Part shown: piece by piece, positions 8,302 through 15,989 of the stretch
Layout of the letters: each line of letters starts with the position of its first letter
How positions within the stretch are numbered: the first letter of the stretch is position 1
Assembly (NCBI RefSeq): GCF_019599275.1
Contig: NZ_JAHZTD010000001.1
Location: 434,001-498,000 of the forward strand
Length of the DNA: 64,000 bases
DNA from: Hymenobacter sp. HSC-4F20
GTDB lineage: Bacteria > Bacteroidota > Bacteroidia > Cytophagales > Hymenobacteraceae
Reading direction: 5' to 3'
The notes under the pieces: model-generated
What the model saw: only the letters and a program-made list of their open reading frames with translations
What the model was told of the DNA's origin: nothing
Databases searched by the model: none
Made by a program: the position numbers and the translations under genes

Positions 8302-9720
8302 ATGATGCATAGTATTGCGCAAAAAGAATTCGTCAGCACCCTGCGCGACAAGCGTTTTCTGGTGCTGAGCGTGCTGGTGCTGGCCTTGCTGCTGGCCGCT
8401 ACCCTGGTGGGGCGCGCCAGCTACCAGACCCTGCAGCAGGAGCGGCAACTAGCCCAGCAAACCGTCAACGACCAGTTCCGCCACCAGCCCGCGCGGCATC
8501 CGCACCGCGTGGCCCACTACGGCTCCTTTGCCTTCCGGCCCCGCTCCGGTCTCAGCCTACTCGACTCGGGCGTGGACTCGTTCACGGGCACCTCGGTGTT
8601 CCTGGAGGCGCACCAGCAGAACAGCGTCAACTTCAGCCAAGCCCAGCAGTCGGGCTCCCTGATTCGGTTTGGAGAAATGACGGTGGCCTTTGTGCTGCAA
8701 ATGCTGGTTCCTTTGCTCATTATTTTTCTGTGCTTCGGGGCCTTCACCCAGGAGCGCGAAACGGGTACGCTGAAGCTGCTGCTGAGCCAGGGCGTATCGT
8801 TGCGGCAAGTGGCCTGGGGCAAGATTTTGGGCTACAGCCGCGCCGTGGCGTTGGTGGTAGCGCCGGCCCTGGCCCTGGCTGCCGCGTTGCTGTTTGGGAC
8901 GGAGGAGTTTACTTCCGGCACTGACTTGGTAGGGCGGCTGGGGCTGTTTGTGCTGAGCTACGCGGTGTACTTTTTCCTGTTCATTGTGGGGGCCGTGGTG
9001 GTGTCGGCGGTGCAGGCCAGTTCCCGGGCGGCGCTGGTTACGCTGCTGGGCCTCTGGATTCTCGGTTGCATCATTCTGCCCAAAGCCACCGCCAACCTGG
9101 GTGCTACCCTGTACCCGGCCGTGACCAAGGCTCAGATGGACGCCGATGTGCACGAGGAAGCCCAGCACGGCATCAACGGCCACGACCCGCAAGACCAACG
9201 CTCGGCCGCCCTGAAGGCGGGGCTGCTCAAAAAGTACGGCGTCGATTCGGAGGAAAAGCTGCCGGTGAGCGTGGGCGGTATCGTGATGAGTGAGAGCGAA
9301 GCCTATTCGGCCAAGGTGTACCAGCAGCACTTCGCCGACCTGAACGCCACCTACGAGCGGCAGAACCGCCTTTCTGATTGGGTAGGACTGCTGAACCCCT
9401 ACCAAGCCATCCGGCCCCTGTCCATGGGCCTGGCTGGTTCCGATTTCGCCCACTACGTGCACTTTCAGCAGGCCGCCGAAACTTACCGCTACGCCCTGGT
9501 GCAGCGCCTGAATGCCCTGCAAACCAGCATGGGCTACGGCGACAAGGAGCGCAAGCTCGATGCCCACACCTGGCAGCAGCTACCCCTCTTTGCTTACCAG
9601 GCTCCCCCCCTCGGCTGGGCCTTACCCCGCCTGCTGCTGCCCGTGGCGGCCCTGTTGCTTTGGGCTGTGGGCCTGAGCTGGCTGGGGCTGCGGCTGATTT
9701 CCAACTCCCGACTTGCCTGA
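8302..9720 (+). CDS. ABC-2 type permease, DUF3526 family
   Basis: 472 residues. One membrane helix lies at about 18-37, followed by a long extracytoplasmic loop to about 125. Then come five further helices between about 130 and 270, a second large soluble segment, and a last helix at about 440-465. The QERETGTLKLLLSQG coupling motif at about 150-165 is characteristic of NosY-like and DUF3526 permeases. It lies between the ATPase and a paralogous permease, overlapping neither. Together they probably form a heterodimeric membrane channel. The cargo is unknown. Confidence 0.85.
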   Translation: MMHSIAQKEFVSTLRDKRFLVLSVLVLALLLAATLVGRASYQTLQQERQLAQQTVNDQFRHQPARHPHRVAHYGSFAFRPRSGLSLLDSGVDSFTGTSVFLEAHQQNSVNFSQAQQSGSLIRFGEMTVAFVLQMLVPLLIIFLCFGAFTQERETGTLKLLLSQGVSLRQVAWGKILGYSRAVALVVAPALALAAALLFGTEEFTSGTDLVGRLGLFVLSYAVYFFLFIVGAVVVSAVQASSRAALVTLLGLWILGCIILPKATANLGATLYPAVTKAQMDADVHEEAQHGINGHDPQDQRSAALKAGLLKKYGVDSEEKLPVSVGGIVMSESEAYSAKVYQQHFADLNATYERQNRLSDWVGLLNPYQAIRPLSMGLAGSDFAHYVHFQQAAETYRYALVQRLNALQTSMGYGDKERKLDAHTWQQLPLFAYQAPPLGWALPRLLLPVAALLLWAVGLSWLGLRLISNSRLA

Positions 9721-9724
9721 CCTG

Positions 9725-11107
9725 ATGAGATTATTCTGGCTTCTGTTTTCCTACGAGTGGCGACACTTCCGGGCCGCTAAAGGGCTGGTGCTGCTGTGCG
9801 CCTTGCTGCTGCTCACAGGCCTCTACGGCATCTACTACGGCACCACCGAAATTGAGCGCCAGCGCCAGCACCTTACCACCCTGCCCGAGCTCACGCGCCG
9901 CAACGTGGAGGAACTTAAGGTGAAGTTTCCTGGCCCCACCGATGCCGGCGACATTGGCTATTACCACACCACCTATGCCGTGCACCACCCCGACGCCTGG
10001 GCCGCCCTCTCCCTGGGCCAGCGTGATATAAACCCCTACTACGTGAAGCTGCGCCTGCTGGGCCTGCAAAACCAGCTCTACGCCACCGACAATACCAACC
10101 CCATGAAGGTGCTCAGCGGCAACTTCGACCTGGCGTTTGTGCTGGTGTACCTGTTTCCGTTGCTCATCATTGCCCTGAGCTTCAACCTGCTGTCCAGTGA
10201 GCGGGAAGAAGGCATCCTGACCTTGCTGCTGGCCCAGCCCGTGAGCCCCGGCGTGGTAGTAGGCGCCAAGCTGGCTTTCCGTCTGGCCGTGGTGCTAGGG
10301 CTGGCCTGGCTGCTCTCCGCCGTGGGCATGCTTTGGGCCCAGGTGCCGCTGGATGGCCGCGTACTTACGTGGTTGGGGCTGAGCACGCTGTACTGCCTAT
10401 TCTGGTTTGGGGTAGCACTGATCATCACGGCCTTGCAGCGCACCTCGGCCTTTAATGCCGTAACCCTGCTGGGCGTGTGGCTGCTGCTGGTAGTGCTGGT
10501 GCCCAGCCTGCTGAACCTGGGCGTGGCGGCGGCGCACCCCGTGCCGCAGGGCATCGAACTGACCATCAAGCAGCGCGAGGAAATCCATGCCGGCTGGGAC
10601 CGGCCGAAGACCCAGACCATGAACCGGTTCTTTGCCCTGTATCCGCAGTGGCGCGACACGGCCACCATCCGGGAGCGGTTTGTATGGCGCTGGTATTACG
10701 CCTTCCAGCACCTCGGCGACCTGGCCGTGGCCAAGCAAGCCGCCGCCTACGCCAACGGCCTCCAGCAGCGCTATGACTTGGTGGAGAAGCTGAACCTACT
10801 CTCCCCGGCCATCAACGCCCAAGGCAGCCTCAACGCCCTGGCCGGCACCGATTTGCCAACTCACCTGAAGTTTCAGCGTAGCGCCACCGCCTACCACGAT
10901 GCGCTCCGGGCCTTTTACTACCCCTTCCTGTTCCGCAAAGTCGAATTCACCCACAAAGACTACGCCCAGGAGCCGACCCACACCTTCACCAGCCAACCCG
11001 AGCTGAGCACCGCTCTGCGCGGCCTGGTCAAGTTACTATTGAGCGTGGGGGTAGTGTTTGCGGCCGGACTACTGCTGCTCCGGGCGCGGCCCATCAATCC
11101 GCGCTAG
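9725..11107 (+). CDS. Second ABC-2 type permease, DUF3526 family
   Basis: The ATG at 9725 is four bases after the stop of the previous gene; a TTG at 9713 overlapping that stop is the alternative. 460 residues with the same layout as its neighbour: a helix near residues 16-35, a soluble loop, the coupling motif SEREEGILTLLLAQP at about 160-175, several helices up to about 270, a soluble part and a last helix at about 430-450. The two permeases are probably an old duplication. Being last in the operon, it completes a TonB receptor, ATPase and permease set. Confidence 0.85.
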   Translation: MRLFWLLFSYEWRHFRAAKGLVLLCALLLLTGLYGIYYGTTEIERQRQHLTTLPELTRRNVEELKVKFPGPTDAGDIGYYHTTYAVHHPDAWAALSLGQRDINPYYVKLRLLGLQNQLYATDNTNPMKVLSGNFDLAFVLVYLFPLLIIALSFNLLSSEREEGILTLLLAQPVSPGVVVGAKLAFRLAVVLGLAWLLSAVGMLWAQVPLDGRVLTWLGLSTLYCLFWFGVALIITALQRTSAFNAVTLLGVWLLLVVLVPSLLNLGVAAAHPVPQGIELTIKQREEIHAGWDRPKTQTMNRFFALYPQWRDTATIRERFVWRWYYAFQHLGDLAVAKQAAAYANGLQQRYDLVEKLNLLSPAINAQGSLNALAGTDLPTHLKFQRSATAYHDALRAFYYPFLFRKVEFTHKDYAQEPTHTFTSQPELSTALRGLVKLLLSVGVVFAAGLLLLRARPINPR

Positions 11108-11145
11108 GGCTTGGCCGCGGGAGCAGAAGGACACAGCCACAGCAG

Positions 11146-11496
11146 CTAATGGCCTTCCTCTACGAATTGACGCAGGCGCCGACGGGTGATGGTCTGGTTG
11201 TTCCAGTAGAATGAATCGGCCATTTCCCTTCGGCTCAGCGTGGCATCTGACTGTTGGCTGAGCCAACTGACGAAGGCGGCCCGGTCGGGAAAGGGTAGGG
11301 CGTAGGGTGGGCGCTCATCGATAGTGTTCAAGCCCTGCAGCTGCCCATCCCAGACCTCGGCGTAGATAAATGTGCCCTCTACGCAGGCCAGCCCGAGGCC
11401 ACAATAGTCGCGGTGGTAGGGCACCAGCGTCCGGCCTGCGGCTAAGGCATCGGCTACCTGCTCGGCTAATGGCAACCCGTAGGAGCGTGGGGGCAT
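11146..11496 (-). CDS. Unknown 116-residue cytoplasmic protein
   Basis: MPPRSYGLPLAEQVADALAAG begins a small protein with no signal peptide or membrane helix. It contains a GLGLACVEGTFIYAEVWDGQL segment, then PFPDRAAFVSWLSQQSD and a charged C-terminal helix rich in Arg. I do not recognise a domain. It is read leftward, ends 38 bases from the convergent permease gene, and lies just downstream of a lipoprotein gene. Codon use looks like its neighbours. Confidence 0.6.
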   Translation of the reverse strand: MPPRSYGLPLAEQVADALAAGRTLVPYHRDYCGLGLACVEGTFIYAEVWDGQLQGLNTIDERPPYALPFPDRAAFVSWLSQQSDATLSRREMADSFYWNNQTITRRRLRQFVEEGH

Positions 11497-11512
11497 GGCG
11501 GCTATAGTAAGG

Positions 11513-12100
11513 CTAGTACTCTAGCACGTCGTCAATCTTATAGCCCTGGTCCGTTTGGAGCACCTTGATGTCGCCCTGGTTATCCATTTTGTAGGTCAGG
11601 TCCCGGATGGTGACGTTGAAGAGGTACCCATTGTCCTGGGTGCGCTCTTTGAACGTGCAGCGCGTGACTTTCAGGTTGCCATAATCCTGAGCGGTGAACA
11701 GGAAGCCACCCGTGCCCACGTACTTGGGGTTGTACTGGCCCGCCCATTTCTTCTCGAAATCCGCCACGGCCTTATCCTGATCCTCCGCGAATTCCAGGTT
11801 GATGGATTCGAGCTTGTAGGCTTTGTAGCGCCGGGTATAAATACCAGCAGTAGTATCAGTATCGGCCTTGGCATCGGCTCCGGGGCTGTCCGTATGGTAG
11901 TAGTCTTCCACGCTGCTCATCAACCATTGCCGGGCGCCAGCTACATCATCAGCGGCAGCCTCGGGTGCTGTAGGTTGATCAGGAGTTTGGGTTGCGCCTG
12001 TTGCGGGAGTGGAGGCAGCGGCTGGTGTTTCGTTGGGTTGGGTCTGGCAAGCCGCGAGCAGGCCCACCAGGGCACAAAGCGGCAATAAGGATTTGGGCAT
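11513..12100 (-). CDS. Unknown lipoprotein
   Basis: 195 residues with a lipoprotein signal: MPKSLLPLCALVGLLAAC, with the lipobox LLAAC and the modified Cys at 18. A low-complexity linker rich in Ala, Thr and Pro spans about 19-50. A folded domain follows from about 55 to 195, containing GARQWLMSSVEDYYHTD, FEKKWAGQYNPKYVGTGGFL and a final strand region. The domain is not recognised. It is probably anchored in the outer or inner membrane facing the periplasm. It is 16 bases upstream of the unknown gene at 11146-11496 and may be co-transcribed with it. Confidence 0.7.
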   Translation of the reverse strand: MPKSLLPLCALVGLLAACQTQPNETPAAASTPATGATQTPDQPTAPEAAADDVAGARQWLMSSVEDYYHTDSPGADAKADTDTTAGIYTRRYKAYKLESINLEFAEDQDKAVADFEKKWAGQYNPKYVGTGGFLFTAQDYGNLKVTRCTFKERTQDNGYLFNVTIRDLTYKMDNQGDIKVLQTDQGYKIDDVLEY

Positions 12101-12322
12101 ACAGGTAGCTAACGAATAGAGGCGTGAATATATAAAACCCAGCTACGGCAACCTGACTCGAAAAAGTGCGAAACCACTCCGCCGATGTGCTGTCACCCGT
12201 GGATGGGGTAGTAGTTTACACGACGGCTGCGCCGCCCATCAGCAAAGGTGAAAGCCTGTTCAGCATCGGCCACCTGCCTAAAGCCGCTTAGCCCTAGCCA
12301 GTAGGAGAATAGCCTTTTTACT

Positions 12323-13297
12323 TTACAGGCTGGCAATCAAATCAGTCAGAGCCGCTTTTACTGTGGGCAGATGAGTACAGATTCTCGGGTCCATCAAATT
12401 ACCTCCGAAACCTGCTCTATCTTCGGACACTTTACTGGTCAACCTTTGCAGGTTTGCCTTTAATGCTTTAGGCTGATGGGCACCCAGAGTCCAAATGGCA
12501 ACTATTTTGGGGAAATCTGGCGTCTTGGCGTCTGCCAGCAGAGCGAGTAACTGCTGATTTGCTTCCGGGGTGTTAACGGCTGTCAGCGCCCGAGCAGCAG
12601 ATATTTGGGAGTGGAAGTTTCGATTGTCGCGCAGGAAGGGTAGGGTAGCGGCGTAAAACTCAGTTAGCCCCAGATGATAGATAGTTTCGAGGGCGGCGTG
12701 CTGCCTAAAAAAGATGGGTAGTTCTTCCTCATTCAGCGCAGCGGGCTTTTGGGCCAGCTGTTGCCCAATAAAGGTACGCACTGCTTCGGCCGCGTAAGGC
12801 TGCTGATGGTAGTGTTGAAAAATAGCCGTCATGGTTAGCTCGTAGGCTGGTCGCTCCAGTAAAGCTTGATGATAACTATGGCGGTAGGTAGCGGAAACAC
12901 GCTGGCCCTTCACTAAAGCAAAGCCAGTGGTAGGAGTAGCGAGACTATAGGTATCGGCCTGATTTTTCTTGAGGAAAAAGTAAGCTGTATCCCGGGGACT
13001 GAGGTGAAACTCTGGTCCGTGCCCGCCCGAAGTACTACACAAATCAAGTGAGTAGAAATTGGTGAGTTTAACGGTGCCGGTAAGAGGACTGCCTACCGCT
13101 CCCAGGGTAGCAAGTACAGTAAGCGTAGCGCTGTTCTCAGCCGCCGCCGCGACGGTGGCCAGCACAAAATAATCCGCTTCCTTTACCACCCGGTCATGCC
13201 AAGGTTCATTCCAGGTAGTAGCGTAAGTTAGGTTAGACCCTCCAAGCAACAGGAGCCAAACCAGAATGAAGCGAAGAAAATGCAGTGAGTTGCGCAT
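12323..13297 (-). CDS. Exported protein with HEAT-like helical repeats
   Basis: The start chosen is ATG at 13295-13297 (MRNSLHFLRFILVWLLLLGG...), which gives a clean signal peptide; the open frame runs further upstream but only through non-coding sequence that overlaps the divergent regulator gene. 324 residues. After an all-beta N-terminal half, residues about 200-320 are helical pairs such as ISAARALTAVNTPEANQQLLALLADA and IVAIWTLGAHQ, like HEAT repeats. Function is unknown. The start lies in a 26-bp tandem duplication at 13283-13334. Confidence 0.65.
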   Translation of the reverse strand: MRNSLHFLRFILVWLLLLGGSNLTYATTWNEPWHDRVVKEADYFVLATVAAAAENSATLTVLATLGAVGSPLTGTVKLTNFYSLDLCSTSGGHGPEFHLSPRDTAYFFLKKNQADTYSLATPTTGFALVKGQRVSATYRHSYHQALLERPAYELTMTAIFQHYHQQPYAAEAVRTFIGQQLAQKPAALNEEELPIFFRQHAALETIYHLGLTEFYAATLPFLRDNRNFHSQISAARALTAVNTPEANQQLLALLADAKTPDFPKIVAIWTLGAHQPKALKANLQRLTSKVSEDRAGFGGNLMDPRICTHLPTVKAALTDLIASL

Positions 13298-13334
13298 AGC
13301 AACAATAGCAGTGAGTTGCGCATAGCAACAATAG
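13283..13334. repeat. 26-bp tandem duplication across a start codon
   Basis: Two perfect head-to-tail copies (13283-13308 and 13309-13334) of a unit beginning CAGTGAGTTGCGCATAGC. Each carries the CAT that reads as ATG on the minus strand. The second ATG (at 13321-13323) is out of frame with the gene at 12323-13297, because 26 is not a multiple of three. Confidence 0.85.
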
Positions 13335-13414
13335 AATAAGTGAGCAGGAGTATAGAGTTGGCGTAATACTACCGTATTCCTTCTGATTTTTGACTGCCAC
13401 CTCTTCAGCTTGTT

Positions 13415-13996
13415 ATGCTCGACGCCCTGCGCACTTACTTCTCTGATAGGCTCCCACTTTCCGAAGCCCAACTCACCGAGCTGGAAAGCTTGCTCACGCC
13501 GCGCCAGCTGGCTCGGCACGAAGTGTTGGTGCGCCAGGGGGAGGTAGGGCGTTACGGGGCCTTTGTGGTGCGGGGCTGCCTGCGCAGCTTCGTGACCGAC
13601 GAGCGGCAGAAGGAGCACATCCTGCAGTTCGCGCCTGAAAACTGGTGGATTTCTGATCAGCACAGCCTGGCGCGGCAACAGCCGGCCCTGTTCTCCATCG
13701 ATGCCCTGGAAGACTCCGAGGTGCTGGTGTTCGGAGCCGAGTTCTACGCCCGGCTACAGTCCTTCGGGCCAGAGTTTCAGATGTTGTTTTATCAGTTGCT
13801 GCAAAACAGCCTGGTGGCCCTGCAGCGTCGCTTGATTGGCGTGCTCAGCGCCCCGGCGGAGGTGCGCTACCAGGAGTTTCTGCAGCTCTATCCCACGCTG
13901 GCCCGGCGGCTACCCCAGCGCCACATTGCCGCCTACCTCGGCATCACGCCTGAGTCTCTAAGTCGCATTCGGGGCGAACTGACCCGGAATGGGTAG
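13415..13996 (+). CDS. Crp/Fnr-family transcription regulator
   Basis: 193 residues. Residues 10-115 form a cyclic-nucleotide-binding-like beta barrel (TPRQLARHEVLVRQGEVGRYGAFVVRGCLRSF). Residues 120-190 form a helix-turn-helix region with RHIAAYLGITPESLSRIRGEL as the recognition unit. The barrel lacks the canonical cAMP pocket RxS/T motif, and there are no Fnr-type cysteine clusters, so the ligand is unknown. It is divergent from the HEAT-like gene and about 360 bases ahead of the molybdenum enzyme operon, which it could regulate; that is inference. Confidence 0.85.
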   Translation: MLDALRTYFSDRLPLSEAQLTELESLLTPRQLARHEVLVRQGEVGRYGAFVVRGCLRSFVTDERQKEHILQFAPENWWISDQHSLARQQPALFSIDALEDSEVLVFGAEFYARLQSFGPEFQMLFYQLLQNSLVALQRRLIGVLSAPAEVRYQEFLQLYPTLARRLPQRHIAAYLGITPESLSRIRGELTRNG

Positions 13997-14060
13997 GGTA
14001 CAAGTGCTGCATCAGGCCGGCTAAGCGGAGCGCGTGGGGAGGACGTAAACAGGTGCCTTC

Positions 14061-14084
14061 CGTTATGTTCTCTAGTATATAACG
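14061..14084. promoter_or_regulatory. CGTTAT-N12-ATAACG inverted repeat (second copy)
   Basis: CGTTATGTT at 14061-14069 and ATATAACG at 14077-14084. The spacing and the flanking bases match the element at 1455-1480 before the first TonB receptor. It lies about 65 bases after the Crp/Fnr gene and could be a binding site for it or another regulator. Confidence 0.35.
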
Positions 14085-14231
14085 TAGGCAATATCAGAGG
14101 TGTAGACTTGAGGAATAGATAGTAGGTGAATATTTAGAATCTGTATGCATAACCGATTAACTGCCTGAGGATTAATAGCTCACTGCTGGGTTTTCTGGTA
14201 TATAGGATTTTAAAGAGAGGAAATACGAGCA

Positions 14232-14349
14232 AAAGAATAACGTGGGGCCGAAGTCCGGCGTAAAGGAAACGCACTGTCCGGTTCGCTCCCTCTGGGTGCA
14301 GTAGGCCGGGTAGCTGCTTTCCGCTCGCACCCTCACCTAACTATTCTTT
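14232..14349 (+). promoter_or_regulatory. Possible structured 5' leader of the molybdenum enzyme operon
   Basis: The ends of this block pair: AAAGAATA at 14232-14239 with TATTCTTT at 14342-14349, and GTGGGG at 14242-14247 with CCTCAC at 14331-14336. Inside, CCGGC at 14255-14259 can pair with GCCGG at 14305-14309, GCGT at 14258-14261 with ACGC at 14269-14272, and GCAG at 14298-14301 with CTGC at 14314-14317. The closing stem ends five bases before the ATG at 14355, so folding could control translation. I know no matching riboswitch class. Confidence 0.35.
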
Positions 14350-14354
14350 CTCTC

Positions 14355-14894
14355 ATGATACAACAGTCCTCAACCTCCGCAGCCCAAGCGGGTGGGGTGG
14401 CTGCTCCGCCGCCCACGGGCACGGTGCGTCTCACCATCAACGGCCAGCAGCACACGCTGCAGATTGCGCCCTGGACGACCCTGCTCGACGCCCTGCGCGA
14501 ATACGTCCACCTCACGGGCACCAAAAAAGGCTGCGACCATGGCCAGTGCGGGGCCTGCACCGTGCTGGTAAACGGCAAGCGCATCAACAGCTGCCTCTCG
14601 CTGGCCGTGATGCACGAAGACCACGACATTACCACCATTGAAGGGCTGGGCAGCCAGGAAAATCTGCACCCCCTGCAGCAGGCCTTCATCGACCACGACG
14701 CTTTCCAGTGCGGCTACTGCACGCCGGGCCAAATCTGCTCGGCTCAGGGCCTCATCAACGAAGGCCGGGCCCACACCGAGGAAGAAATCAAGGAGCATAT
14801 GAGCGGGAACCTCTGCCGCTGCGGTGCCTACGCTGGCATTCTGAATGCGGTAAAGGAGGTAGTGGATGCCAAGAGCTCAGAGCCTAGAAGATAG
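14355..14894 (+). CDS. paoA: Aldehyde oxidoreductase 2Fe-2S subunit (PaoA/YagT-like)
   Basis: 179 residues. The plant-ferredoxin-type 2Fe-2S cluster ligands are C60, C65, C68 and C80 (CDHGQCGAC). The second cluster is in the helical domain at C119, C122, C154 and C156 (CGYCTPGQ and LCRCGAY). This is the small electron-transfer subunit of xanthine oxidase family enzymes. Residues 1-20 are a low-complexity extension without a twin-arginine motif, unlike the exported E. coli PaoA, so this enzyme is probably cytoplasmic. It is first in a three-gene operon with the FAD and molybdopterin subunits. Confidence 0.93.
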   Translation: MIQQSSTSAAQAGGVAAPPPTGTVRLTINGQQHTLQIAPWTTLLDALREYVHLTGTKKGCDHGQCGACTVLVNGKRINSCLSLAVMHEDHDITTIEGLGSQENLHPLQQAFIDHDAFQCGYCTPGQICSAQGLINEGRAHTEEEIKEHMSGNLCRCGAYAGILNAVKEVVDAKSSEPRR

Positions 14895-14966
14895 AGCGTA
14901 GATGGCCCTGCCATCTGCGTCTCGCCTAATTCTAAGTTCTCACCTCTCAGTTCTAAGCTCTCAACC

Positions 14967-15989
14967 ATGAATCCATTCACTTACTCCAGCGCTACGGCCG
15001 TCGAGGACGCCGTGCGCGACAATGCCAGCCACGAGGGCGCGGCTTACATCGGGGGTGGCACCAACATCCTCGACCTGATGAAGGAAAATGTGGCGCGCCC
15101 TACCCACCTGGTGGGGCTGAACAAGCTGCCACTTACTGCCATTGAGCCTACCCCCGAGGGTGGCCTGCGCCTGGGCGCCCTGGCTACCAACGCCGATACG
15201 GCCTGGAACGAGGAAGTAAAGCGCCGCTACCCGCTGCTGAACCAGGCCATTTTGGCCGGGGCCTCGCCGCAACTGCGCAATATGGCCACCAACGGCGGCA
15301 ACCTCATGCAGCGCACCCGCTGCTACTATTTCTACGACACGGCTACCCCCTGCAACAAGCGCGAACCGGGTTCGGGCTGCGGGGCCATTGGGGGTTTCAA
15401 CCGCATTCATGCCATTCTGGGGGCCAGTGAGCAGTGCATTGCCACGCACCCCTCCGATATGTGTATTGCCCTGGCCGCCCTGGCCGCTACGGTGCGCGTG
15501 AGCGGGCCGAACGGCGAGCGGACTATTCCGTTTGAGGACTTCCACCGCCTGCCCGGCAACACCCCGGAGCGCGACAACAACCTGGAGCCCGGCGAGCTGA
15601 TTACCGGCCTCGATTTGCCCGCCAAAGGCTTCGAGAAAAACTTCAGCTACCTCAAGCTGCGCGACCGGAACTCCTACGCCTTCGCCCTGGTATCGGTGGC
15701 GGCGGCCCTGGAGCTGGACGGCGACACCATCAAAGATGCCCGCCTGGCCCTGGGCGGCGTAGCCCACAAGCCCTGGCGCGACCAGGAAGCCGAAAACCTG
15801 CTGAAAGGCCAGCCCGCTACCCCCGAAACCTTTGCCCGTGCTGCCGCCAAAGTGGTAGAAAGCGCCAAAGGCTACGGCTCCAACAACTTCAAGATTGAGC
15901 TGGCCCGCCGCGCCATTGTGCGCGCCCTCAAGCAAGCCGCCGAAGGCAGCCAGCACGCATCCGACGTCTTTTTAAACTCGAATCCATGA
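14967..15989 (+). CDS. paoB: Aldehyde oxidoreductase FAD subunit (PaoB/YagS-like)
   Basis: 340 residues, FAD-binding PCMH-type fold, with the FAD loop GGGTNILDLM at 30-38. Cysteines at about 119, 129, 138 and 157 lie in the stretch from RCYYFYD to GASEQC; PaoB-type subunits carry an extra 4Fe-4S cluster there, which distinguishes them from ordinary xanthine dehydrogenase subunits. Its stop overlaps the next gene's start as ATGA at 15986-15989, indicating translational coupling. It passes electrons between the Fe-S subunit and the flavin. Confidence 0.93.
   Translation: MNPFTYSSATAVEDAVRDNASHEGAAYIGGGTNILDLMKENVARPTHLVGLNKLPLTAIEPTPEGGLRLGALATNADTAWNEEVKRRYPLLNQAILAGASPQLRNMATNGGNLMQRTRCYYFYDTATPCNKREPGSGCGAIGGFNRIHAILGASEQCIATHPSDMCIALAALAATVRVSGPNGERTIPFEDFHRLPGNTPERDNNLEPGELITGLDLPAKGFEKNFSYLKLRDRNSYAFALVSVAAALELDGDTIKDARLALGGVAHKPWRDQEAENLLKGQPATPETFARAAAKVVESAKGYGSNNFKIELARRAIVRALKQAAEGSQHASDVFLNSNP

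Larger units (their letters stand above)
13997..14354 (+). other. Gene-free region with inverted repeat and possible structured leader
   Basis: It contains the CGTTAT-N12-ATAACG element at 14061-14084 and a GC-rich, self-complementary block at 14232-14349 described separately. The stretch 14085-14230 is more AT-rich and includes TATAGGATTTT, a poor match to a promoter. No small gene was seen. Confidence 0.5.

Noticed and set aside
13298-13678. N-terminal extension of the HEAT-like protein frame
   Set aside because: It overlaps the divergent Crp/Fnr gene and the tandem duplication, and the signal peptide begins at 13297.
14232-14349. A tRNA or known riboswitch
   Set aside because: There is no T-arm, anticodon arm or CCA end, and no match to a riboswitch consensus that I know; it is kept only as a possible leader structure.
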